From NCBI GenBank assembly GCA_023399635.1, contig JAEWOP010000050.1:1-20229 (forward strand): DNA of 20,229 bases, written 5' to 3'. Source of the stretch: Pseudomonadota bacterium (GTDB lineage Bacteria; Pseudomonadota; Alphaproteobacteria; Rhizobiales; Rhizobiaceae). Each line of letters starts with the position of its first letter. The stretch's first letter is position 1. A model generated the notes under the pieces. The model saw only the letters and a program-made list of their open reading frames with translations. It did not search any database and was not told the DNA's origin. Of this stretch, positions 14,561 to 20,229 are shown one piece after another. The position numbers were made by a program, and so were the translations under genes.

Positions 14561-15430
14561 TCATTTATCGAGGCGGGAGAGCAGTGAGGACGTATCCCAG
14601 CGGTTGCCACCCATGGATTGCACGTCGCCATAGAACTGGTCGACCAGCGCGGTTACGGGAAGCTTGGCCCCGTTACGCCGGGCCTCAGCCAGTACGATGC
14701 CGAGGTCCTTGCGCATCCAGTCCACGGCGAAGCCGAAGTCGTATTTGCCGGAGTTCATCGTTTTGTAGCGGTTCTCCATCTGCCAAGACCCGGCTGCACC
14801 CTTGGAGATGACTTCTATAACCTTTTCAATGTCCAATCCGGCTTTCTTGCCAAAATGGATTCCCTCCGCCAGGCCCTGAACCAAGCCGGCGATGCAGATC
14901 TGGTTGATCATCTTGGTGAGCTGACCTGCACCGACCGGGCCCATCAGCCCGACCATGCGGGCATAGGCCTCGATCACAGGTTTGGCCTTCTCAAAGGTTG
15001 CTTCGTCACCGCCGCACATGACGGTAAGGACGCCATTCTCTGCCCCTGCCTGTCCACCGGAAACCGGCGCGTCGATGAACCCGACACCCTTGGCCTTGGC
15101 GGCGTCGTGAAGTTCGCGCGCCACTTCAGCGCTGGCAGTCGTGTTGTCGATCAAGACTGCGCCCGCCTTCATGCCAGCGAGCGCGCCGGTTTCTCCAAGG
15201 GTCACGGAGCGAAGATCGTCGTCATTGCCGACGCAGGTGAAGACATACTCCGCATCCTGTGCCGCTTCGGCCGGTGTTGACGCCGACGTGCCGCCGAACT
15301 TCTTCACCCATTCCTCCGCTTTCGAAGCGGTTCGGTTATAGACGGTGAGGTCGTGGCCGCCCTTCTGCTTGAGATGCCCTGCCATGGGGAACCCCATAAC
15401 ACCAAGCCCGATGAACGCTACCTTCGCCAT
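14561..15430 (-). CDS. NAD(P)-dependent oxidoreductase, 3-hydroxyisobutyrate dehydrogenase family
   Basis: This is a beta-hydroxyacid dehydrogenase of 289 residues. The Rossmann motif GLGVMGFPMAGHL (8-20) binds NAD(P). The substrate motif DAPVSGGQAGAENG (120-133) and the catalytic lysine Lys173 with Asn176 in GAGQLTKMINQ are intact. The family includes 3-hydroxyisobutyrate dehydrogenase (valine breakdown), tartronate semialdehyde reductase and 6-phosphogluconate-like enzymes; the sequence alone does not settle the substrate. No valine-pathway gene adjoins. A strong ribosome binding site (GAGGAGGTAG) precedes the ATG at 15430. It follows the CopD-like gene by 51 bp in the same direction and may be the last gene of that operon. 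Confidence 0.9.
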   Translation of the reverse strand: MAKVAFIGLGVMGFPMAGHLKQKGGHDLTVYNRTASKAEEWVKKFGGTSASTPAEAAQDAEYVFTCVGNDDDLRSVTLGETGALAGMKAGAVLIDNTTASAEVARELHDAAKAKGVGFIDAPVSGGQAGAENGVLTVMCGGDEATFEKAKPVIEAYARMVGLMGPVGAGQLTKMINQICIAGLVQGLAEGIHFGKKAGLDIEKVIEVISKGAAGSWQMENRYKTMNSGKYDFGFAVDWMRKDLGIVLAEARRNGAKLPVTALVDQFYGDVQSMGGNRWDTSSLLSRLDK

Positions 15431-15481
15431 ACTCTACCTCCTCGTTTGTTTCCTTGAATTAGCCACCAGCCCGTCATGGCA

Positions 15482-15892
15482 TCAGAACGGCTTGACGATT
15501 GCCAGAAGCACCACCGCCACCACCGATACCAGCACGATCGGCATCCCGATACGCACGAAAGCCGGGGGATCGAGAAGCGGGTCGGCTTCCATGCGCCGCA
15601 GCCAGGCGCTCTGCATGCCGTGCAGCGCGGAGAGCATCACAACGATCAGGAACTTGAAGCCGAACCAGCCGGTCGCGTACCAGCCGTACCAGACGGCGAG
15701 GATGATACCGAACAACCAGGCACCGCCAAGCGCAGCGGTAGTTACCCGCCGGTCATAAGGACGCAGCGCGCTGATTACGCCCGTGCGGATGGTCGGAGGC
15801 ACCATGGCGATGACGAAGGCATTGATCAGCATGCCGCCGATCCAGACGATGTCGGCAATGATGTGCAGGGACTTCAGGACGAAATACAGCAT
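15482..15892 (-). CDS. CopD/HemJ-like four-helix membrane protein
   Basis: This is a small inner-membrane protein of 136 residues with four predicted helices (about 3-28, 50-73, 76-96, 112-132). The motifs LKSLHIIADIVWIGGML in helix 1 (His10) and FGFKFLIVVMLSALHGMQ in helix 3 (Lys80, His90) resemble those of the CopD and HemJ (protoporphyrinogen IX oxidase) families, where such histidines bind metal or heme. It is shorter than a typical HemJ and is not called HemJ here. The ATG at 15892 has GGAG 6 nt upstream and starts 2 bp after the DinB gene stop (TGAGAATG); a TTG at 15898 would overlap. Translation is probably coupled to the DinB gene. Confidence 0.72.
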   Translation of the reverse strand: MLYFVLKSLHIIADIVWIGGMLINAFVIAMVPPTIRTGVISALRPYDRRVTTAALGGAWLFGIILAVWYGWYATGWFGFKFLIVVMLSALHGMQSAWLRRMEADPLLDPPAFVRIGMPIVLVSVVAVVLLAIVKPF

Positions 15893-15894
15893 TC

Positions 15895-16455
15895 TCAACT
15901 CCAGATGAGGGCTTCGGTAAAGCCCAGTTCGGCGAAATCTGCCCGGCGCAGCGCCTGCTCTGCCGGATCGACGAGGAAGAATTCGTCCAGTTGCGGTGGC
16001 GCGACCGACGTGCCGGACAGCATGGCGTGGACCTGGCCGCGGTGATGGATCTGGTGCTGAAAGAGGTGCAGCAGGACGCGGTCGGTCGGCTCGACCTGAA
16101 CATGGGTGGCGCGCGGGATCTCTACCCTCGATGACAGCGTCTCATGGTCGAGCTGCCGACAGTGGTCGATCAGGCGACGGTCGGCTGCTCGCTGCTCGCG
16201 TTCCAGGTCAACGATCCGCGGAAAGGGGATCTCAGGCTGGAAGGCGGCGTGTCCCATGCAGGCGCCTTCTAACGCGCTGATATAGAGCCAGTCTACCGTT
16301 AGGATGTGGTTCAATGTGTGGATGATCGATGGGAAGAAGCTTGTTCGCTGGGCGGCAAGCTCTTTCTGCGAAAGTCTTCGGCAGGCACCCAGGAGGCGGT
16401 GGTTCGCCCAGGCGTTGTTGTAGGCCTGAGCGAGAAAGTAGCGCTGCGGCGTCAT
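15895..16455 (-). CDS. DinB family protein
   Basis: The 186 residues match the DinB/YfiT-like four-helix bundle family, a damage-inducible or metal-dependent thiol-transferase-like fold whose bacterial members are mostly uncharacterised. The metal-site histidines are in place: His50 in SIIHTLNHILTVDW, and His134 and His138 in LLHLFQHQIHHRGQVHAML. This is the usual three-histidine arrangement. The N-terminal MTPQRYFLAQAYNNAWANHR is also family-typical (LxxYNxWAN). The ATG at 16455 follows an AGGAGG ribosome binding site, while an in-frame extension upstream overlaps the methyltransferase gene and is not family-like. It begins 22 bp after the methyltransferase stop. This is not DNA polymerase IV, which shares the DinB name. 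Confidence 0.88.
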   Translation of the reverse strand: MTPQRYFLAQAYNNAWANHRLLGACRRLSQKELAAQRTSFFPSIIHTLNHILTVDWLYISALEGACMGHAAFQPEIPFPRIVDLEREQRAADRRLIDHCRQLDHETLSSRVEIPRATHVQVEPTDRVLLHLFQHQIHHRGQVHAMLSGTSVAPPQLDEFFLVDPAEQALRRADFAELGFTEALIWS

Positions 16456-16477
16456 CAAGGTTCCTCCTGTTGGAACC

Positions 16478-17287
16478 CTAGCCTTTGAATTTGGCGATGA
16501 CCAGATGGCCGGGACTTGGAAGACCATCCTGCATGCGCACATTGATCTCCGTGATCTCCACCAGCTCGAAGCCGGTCTCGGTCAACCGACTGCGGATATA
16601 GGCTTCGGCGTGCAGGTAGCGCTGATGTGGACCAACGATGTAGGTCCGCCCGTCGGAGGTGGGCAGTGTCTCGGAAGAAAAGACGAAGATGCCGCCGGCC
16701 ATCAAGTTCTCGGCCGCGCCGAAGAACAGCGGCTCCAGTGCGCCAAGATAGGGAAGGACATCGGTGGCGGTGATCAGGTCGAAGGGTTCGTCGTCATTGT
16801 CTTCGAGAAAATCTTCCACTTCTGCCACATAGAGCGTCTCGTAAAGATCCTTCTCGTGGGCGATCTCGACCATGTTTTCGGAGATGTCGATGCCCGTGAT
16901 GTCGTCCACCATGTCACGCAACGCCCCGCCGGTGAGGCCGGTGCCGCAACCAAGATCAAGCATCCGTTTGAAGGGTCCGAGCTTGAGATCCTGCAGCCGT
17001 TGGCGCACCAGGACGGGCACCGCATATCCCAGTTGCTCGACCAGAATGTCTTCAAAGCTCTCGGCATGCTGATCGAACAGTGTTTCAACGTAGGCGTCCG
17101 GCGCCTTCGGAGGTGCGTCACCATGGCCAAGAGCTGCGATGCGCACGGCAGCGCCACCGTGATCCTCCGGATCAATCTCCAGCACGCGATGATAAGCTGC
17201 CACGGCGGCGTCGACGTCACCGGCTTTTTCCAATGCCAGGGCATGGTTATAGGCCTCGGCCAGCGCTTCTTCGTCGATCTTCTTCAT
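16478..17287 (-). CDS. TPR-containing class I SAM-dependent methyltransferase
   Basis: This cytosolic enzyme of 269 residues joins a short tetratricopeptide module to a Rossmann methyltransferase, the arrangement called COG4976. The TPR-like segment is at about 7-42 (YNHALALEKAGDVDAAVAAY, then HRVLEIDPED). It is followed by LFDQHAESFEDILVEQLGY. Motif I is MLDLGCGTGLTGG (109-121), the SAM-ribose acidic residue is in ITGIDISENMVE (Asp134), and DLITATDVLPYLG (about 169-181) is the motif IV region. The acceptor substrate is unknown; the TPR part suggests a protein partner. GGAG lies 7 nt before the ATG at 17287. It heads the minus-strand cluster with the DinB-like and CopD-like genes and is divergent from DUF2270. 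Confidence 0.88.
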   Translation of the reverse strand: MKKIDEEALAEAYNHALALEKAGDVDAAVAAYHRVLEIDPEDHGGAAVRIAALGHGDAPPKAPDAYVETLFDQHAESFEDILVEQLGYAVPVLVRQRLQDLKLGPFKRMLDLGCGTGLTGGALRDMVDDITGIDISENMVEIAHEKDLYETLYVAEVEDFLEDNDDEPFDLITATDVLPYLGALEPLFFGAAENLMAGGIFVFSSETLPTSDGRTYIVGPHQRYLHAEAYIRSRLTETGFELVEITEINVRMQDGLPSPGHLVIAKFKG

Positions 17288-17389
17288 CCGCTTTCTCCGT
17301 CGTTGCCGCCCGCTTTAGGCGGGATACGGACCTTTGGCAATCGCTGCGGAACGCAGACCGTGGGAGGATCGTTCATTCCTCCGGAGTGG

Positions 17390-17407
17390 CTCGCAGGCGA
17401 TGCGAGC
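17390..17407 (+). promoter_or_regulatory. Hairpin in the DUF2270 leader
   Basis: GCTCGCA (17389-17395) and TGCGAGC (17401-17407) are perfect 7-bp arms around GGCGA, ending at the start of the AGGAGAAGG ribosome binding site. A second hairpin, CTGCG-GAA-CGCAG (17344-17356), and a GGAGG/CCTCC pair (17363-17382) lie just upstream. The leader between the divergent genes is therefore unusually structured. Confidence 0.35.
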
Positions 17408-17419
17408 AGGAGAAGGATA

Positions 17420-18142
17420 ATGGCAGTCAATCCGGTCCAGACGGCCCTGGAGGAGAACATAGAGCGGCGGGCTCCGTCGCTTCCGATCACCTCGGCCGAA
17501 AAAGCCAATATGATCATTCACTACTACCGTGGCGAAATGGGGCGGATGACCAGTTGGCGTGACCGCATCGACCGGACGACCAATTGGGCAATCACCGTGG
17601 TTGCGGCACTTCTTTCCGTCTCGCTCTCGACGCCCACGTCGCACCATGGGGTCGTGCTGTTTGCGGTCCTGCTGATTTCACTGCTGCTGCTGATTGAAGC
17701 ACGTCGCTATCGGTTCTTCGACGTCTACCGCGCGAGGGTGAGAAAGCTTGAGCGGCATTATTTCGCTCAAGCGCTCTTTCCGCAGGCGGACCTCAAGCCG
17801 GACTGGGCGGAGGCCATCGCCACGAGCCTGCGCAATCCCTGCTTCCTGATCAGCTACAGGGAGGCCCTGTTCCGAAGGATCCGGCGCAACTACTGCTGGA
17901 TGTATCTTATCCTGTTGCTGGCCTGGGGCCTCAAGATCACCACGCCGAAGCTGCTGCCGGACGAGACGAAGGCTGACGTGGTCTTCTCCTGGCGCGAGGC
18001 GGTGGAAAACGCTGCATTTGGCCCGCTGCCCGGCTGGAGCGTCATCGCTGCGGTCGCAGCGGTTTATGCCTTCGTTCTTTATGCGTCCTTGCACCAGGCG
18101 TCGGACGAAGGTGAACTCGCCCATGGCGAGGTTCACGTCTGA
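17420..18142 (+). CDS. DUF2270 integral membrane protein
   Basis: This 240-residue inner-membrane protein matches the DUF2270 family (predicted integral membrane protein). The segment MIIHYYRGEMGRMTSWRDRI followed by DRTTNWAITVVAALLSVSLS is characteristic. About four hydrophobic helices are seen: two close together (about 53-70 and 74-90), then about 158-173 and 200-222. Between them lies a charged cytosolic part (EARRYRFFDVYRARVRKLER, then HYFAQALFPQ) with Arg- and Tyr-rich character. The function is unknown. AGGAGAAGG is placed just before the ATG at 17420; upstream frame is antisense to the methyltransferase gene. It converges on the Usg-like gene with only 10 bp between stops. Confidence 0.88.
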   Translation: MAVNPVQTALEENIERRAPSLPITSAEKANMIIHYYRGEMGRMTSWRDRIDRTTNWAITVVAALLSVSLSTPTSHHGVVLFAVLLISLLLLIEARRYRFFDVYRARVRKLERHYFAQALFPQADLKPDWAEAIATSLRNPCFLISYREALFRRIRRNYCWMYLILLLAWGLKITTPKLLPDETKADVVFSWREAVENAAFGPLPGWSVIAAVAAVYAFVLYASLHQASDEGELAHGEVHV

Positions 18143-18152
18143 CCTTGCGCAG

Positions 18153-18419
18153 TCAATGCAGGATGAACTCGCCCTTCAAGGCGCGCCACTCGTTGGCCGA
18201 GATCATCTTGCGATGCACGTAGCTGACGGAATGGAGTGGCCCATCAAGCTTCTCCTGCCAGAACTTCAGGAACCCCTTCATCTGCGGGAATTCAGGCGCC
18301 AGGTCGTAGTCTTGCCAGACATAGCTTTGCAGGAGGGTGGGGTGGTCGGGCAGGCGATACAAGATCTGGGCGGTGGTCAGCCCATAGCCCTTCAGCATCA
18401 TTTCCATCTCGGTGTTCAT
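18153..18419 (-). CDS. Usg-like family protein
   Basis: This small soluble protein of 88 residues matches the Usg-like family, named from the gene upstream of the Caulobacter trp cluster and widespread in alphaproteobacteria. The protein runs MNTEMEMMLKGYGLTTAQIL, then YRLPDHPTLLQSYVWQDYDL, APEFPQMKGFLKFWQEKLDG and PLHSVSYVHRKMISANEWR. The YRLPDHP and VWQDYDLAP stretches are the conserved core. The biochemical role is not known. The ATG at 18419 with GGGA upstream is preferred over a 16-residue longer form that lacks family resemblance. No trp genes adjoin here. Confidence 0.9.
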   Translation of the reverse strand: MNTEMEMMLKGYGLTTAQILYRLPDHPTLLQSYVWQDYDLAPEFPQMKGFLKFWQEKLDGPLHSVSYVHRKMISANEWRALKGEFILH

Positions 18420-18540
18420 GGTCGTTCCCGCTCTTGTTCTTCTGGGCGACGCAGCCGCGTCTTCCACAGGAGATCATTGCGGGATTAACGTTATCTTAGC
18501 AGTCGCATCGCTAGAAGCTCTGCCCCCGTGTCACCAGATG

Positions 18541-19371
18541 CTACCGCTTCAGGTGTCGGGTCAGGCGTATTTCCAGGAGCGCCCAGATCTGGCGCAGCGT
18601 TTCCACGATCGCCAGGTAGAAGATCGCCGCCCACAGATAGGTCTGATAGTCGAAGGTGCGCGAGAAGGCGTATCGGGTTTCGCCCATCAGGTCATAAACC
18701 GTGACAATGGCAACAACGGCGGACCCCTTGATGAGCAGGATGATCTCGTTGCCATAGGGGCGCAGCGCCACGATGAGTGCCTGCGGCAGGATGATCTTGC
18801 GGAACGCCACGGCCCTGGAGATGCCGAGTGCCGCGGCACCCTCGTGCTGGCCCCGCGGCACGCTTTCGATCGCGCCTCTGAGGATTTCAGCCTGATAGGC
18901 TGCCGTGTTCAGGGTCAGCGACAGCAATCCGCAGTACCAGGCCTCCCGGAAGAACCACCAGAGACCGACGGCCTCAAGCTCGGCCCTGAAGCTGCCGAGG
19001 CCGTAATAGATGAGGAAGAGCTGGGCAAGCAGCGGCGTGCCACGGAAAACATAGACATAGGAATAGGCGATGCCGCCGAGAAGGCGGTTGCTCGACATGC
19101 GAGCGAACGCGATCGGCAGCGACAGGACCGCGCCGAGGACAACAGCGATCCCGACGAGCGAGATCGTCGTCCAAAGGCCCGACAGGTAGCGCGGCCCGTA
19201 ACGCTCGAACTTCGCGTTGTCCCAGCCACTGACGATCAGCCAGATCATGGCCAGGCCGAGGAGCCCCCAAACTCCCAGAACCACGATGCCGGCCACGCGT
19301 GCGGCGGTGATCGGTTTCCGTTCCCTGGCCGGGGCGGGCCTGGGAGCGATGAGTTCACGCGCGTAGGTCAT
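18541..19371 (-). CDS. Polar amino-acid ABC importer permease (HisM/ArtM-like)
   Basis: This is one of two membrane subunits of a polar amino-acid importer. In 276 residues, a basic, Pro-rich N-terminus is followed by a first helix (about 26-48) and the conserved block YLSGLWTTISLVGIAVVLGA. YVYVFRGTPLLAQLFLIYYG comes next. The EAA loop, SVPRGQHEGAAALGISRAVA (about 170-189), contacts the ATPase and is followed by FRKIILPQALIVALRPYGNE. This wording belongs to the HisM/GlnP/OccM family. The N-terminal extension is longer than in E. coli HisM (238 residues). Its ATG overlaps the stop of the sister permease (ATGA, 19371-19368). The last gene before the end of this operon is not the ATPase: downstream is the unrelated Usg-like gene, so the ATPase and binding protein must be upstream or elsewhere. 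Confidence 0.9.
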   Translation of the reverse strand: MTYARELIAPRPAPARERKPITAARVAGIVVLGVWGLLGLAMIWLIVSGWDNAKFERYGPRYLSGLWTTISLVGIAVVLGAVLSLPIAFARMSSNRLLGGIAYSYVYVFRGTPLLAQLFLIYYGLGSFRAELEAVGLWWFFREAWYCGLLSLTLNTAAYQAEILRGAIESVPRGQHEGAAALGISRAVAFRKIILPQALIVALRPYGNEIILLIKGSAVVAIVTVYDLMGETRYAFSRTFDYQTYLWAAIFYLAIVETLRQIWALLEIRLTRHLKR

Positions 19372-20150
19372 CGACGACCCTCTCCGCGACGCGACCAGCG
19401 CTCGATGAAGCTGAGGCCAAAGGAGGAGAGGATCGCCAACGCCAGGAAAAGAAGGCATGCGAGGAAGTAGAAGAAGAAGGCCTCCTTGCTGACGCGCGCC
19501 GCGACGCCGGTCTGGCGCACGATGTCCGACAGGCCGATAATGGAGACGTAGGCCGTATCCTTGAGCAGGATCATCCAGAGATTGCCGAGGCCTGGCAGCG
19601 CGATGCGGATCAATTGCGGCAGGACCACGAGCATCATGGTGCGCGAACGACGCAGACCAAGGGCGTCCCCCGCTTCATACTGACCCTTGGGGATGGCGCG
19701 AAACGCCGAAAGCAGAACTTCCGACGAATAGGATGAGAAGACGACGGCAAGCGCGATCATGCCCGCAAGAAAGGCGTTGATCTCGATGCGCTGATCCCAT
19801 CCGAGCCCCCCGAGGATCGCCTGGATGAGAAGCTGGAGACCGTAATAGACAATGAAGAGCGTCAAGAGTTCGGGGAGGCCACGGAAGATCGTCGTGTAGA
19901 TGCCGACCGCCGCGCGCAGCAACCTGTCCTCTGACTGTGCCGCAAGCGCGATCAGGAAACCGAGCAGCAAGCCAATGGGAAGCGTTGCAAGCGCAAGAGT
20001 GATCGTCACCTTTACGCCAAAGGCGATCTCGTCGCCCCACCCGCTTGCCCCGCAGCTGACAAGGCTGTTCTGTCCGAGAAGCGAGAAAACACCAACAGGA
20101 CCGCAGAGCGGATCAAGCGCCGTGGCAAGGGCGGAGAGCCATCCGCTCAT
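19368..20150 (-). CDS. Polar amino-acid ABC importer permease (HisQ/ArtQ-like)
   Basis: This is the partner membrane subunit of the importer, 260 residues. It contains GWGDEIAFGVKVTITLALAT, YTTIFRGLPELLTLFIVYYG and the EAA loop AIPKGQYEAGDALGLRRSRT (about 152-171), followed by MMLVVLPQLIRIALPGLGNL. These are family marks of HisQ/OccQ/NocQ-type permeases for basic or opine-type amino acids. About five membrane helices are visible. An N-terminal segment (residues 1-40) carries two cysteines (CGPVG and SCGASG) not usual in E. coli HisQ. The ATG at 20150 follows AAGGGGAAG; a TTG one codon upstream is less likely. The heterodimer with the overlapping HisM-like protein is expected. The substrate cannot be settled without the binding protein. 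Confidence 0.9.
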   Translation of the reverse strand: MSGWLSALATALDPLCGPVGVFSLLGQNSLVSCGASGWGDEIAFGVKVTITLALATLPIGLLLGFLIALAAQSEDRLLRAAVGIYTTIFRGLPELLTLFIVYYGLQLLIQAILGGLGWDQRIEINAFLAGMIALAVVFSSYSSEVLLSAFRAIPKGQYEAGDALGLRRSRTMMLVVLPQLIRIALPGLGNLWMILLKDTAYVSIIGLSDIVRQTGVAARVSKEAFFFYFLACLLFLALAILSSFGLSFIERWSRRGEGRR

Positions 20151-20167
20151 CAATCTGCTTCCCCTTC

Positions 20168-20180
20168 GCGGCTTCGCCGC
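20168..20180 (-). other. Short hairpin upstream of the HisQ-like gene
   Basis: GCGGC (20168-20172) and GCCGC (20176-20180) are perfect arms around TTC, 17 bp before the ATG at 20150 and next to its ribosome binding site. In importer operons such a hairpin between the binding-protein gene and the permease genes often stabilises the upstream message. The upstream gene is not in the window, so this is only a suggestion. Confidence 0.3.
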
Positions 20181-20229
20181 TTGTTATCGTGGACCTGTTT
20201 AAAAAGAAAATCGGCGGAAGGGCAAGCCT

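Noticed and set aside
15895..16455. DNA polymerase IV, because of the DinB name.
   Set aside because: The protein is a 186-residue three-histidine helical bundle of the DinB/YfiT type, unrelated to the polymerase.
16505..17419. A long in-frame extension upstream of the DUF2270 gene.
   Set aside because: It is antisense to the TPR-methyltransferase gene. A strong ribosome binding site marks the ATG at 17420 as the true start.
18412..19470. A 352-codon plus-strand frame opposite the HisM-like permease gene.
   Set aside because: It has shadow composition rich in Asp, Arg, Gln and Gly with no recognisable domain. The opposite strand carries an unmistakable permease.
20151..20229. The 3' end of a periplasmic binding-protein gene at the right edge.
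   Set aside because: Short frames on the minus strand stop early and none shows a recognisable binding-protein C-terminus. The 79 bp cannot support a call.

Overview
The window is about 20 kb of GC-rich, densely coding alphaproteobacterial chromosome. It most resembles Rhizobiaceae (Rhizobium/Agrobacterium/Ensifer-like). This rests on recognising protein families typical of that group: an extensin-like C-terminal lipoprotein, the Usg-like protein, a DUF2270 membrane protein, the TIGR02281 aspartic protease next to DUF1289, CobT and CobS encoded divergently, and a kinase with a PleC/DivJ/PdhS-type H-box. No search was run. I saw no tRNA, rRNA, insertion sequence, phage gene, CRISPR array or integrase. 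This is core genome rather than an island.

Layout. 1-242 (-): a YciA-type acyl-CoA thioesterase cut by an in-frame TAG, running off the left edge. 442-2274 (+): a Cache-HAMP chemoreceptor with an intrinsic terminator. 2489-3769 (+): an extensin-like lipoprotein. 3795-4484 (-): a HAD hydrolase, divergent from a TSUP (TauE/SafE-type) permease at 4660-5481, with a GntR-like palindrome between them. 5626-7310 (+): a two-gene ABC-2 exporter. 7432-7783 (+): a possible pair of very small genes, one of them only 35 codons. 7773-9511 (-): cobS, DUF1289 and the membrane aspartic protease, very closely packed. 9594-11005 (+): cobT and a diacylglycerol kinase, with a perfect 12-bp palindrome in the cobS/cobT divergent region. 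11036-12571 (-): an orphan membrane histidine kinase whose start is preceded by an mRNA hairpin. 12693-14465 (+): a secreted or anchored thermonuclease, an overlapping uracil-DNA glycosylase-family gene and an Lrp/AsnC regulator closed by a GAAA-tetraloop terminator. 14561-17287 (-): TPR-methyltransferase, DinB-like protein, CopD/HemJ-like membrane protein and a 3-hydroxyisobutyrate dehydrogenase-like enzyme in one direction. 17420-18142 (+): DUF2270. 18153-18419 (-): Usg-like protein. 18541-20150 (-): two overlapping permeases of a polar amino-acid ABC importer, whose other subunits must lie outside the window.

How the genes fit together. CobT makes alpha-ribazole phosphate and CobS uses alpha-ribazole to close the corrin nucleotide loop, so the divergent pair covers late cobalamin assembly. 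The two ABC systems each show translational coupling (ATGA overlaps) between partners. Most other genes are independent housekeeping or sensory functions.

I did not find a convincing undescribed multi-gene system. The best leads are the 35-codon/75-codon small-gene pair, the methyltransferase-DinB-CopD-like cluster, the RBS-abutting hairpin of the histidine kinase, and the palindromic candidate operators.
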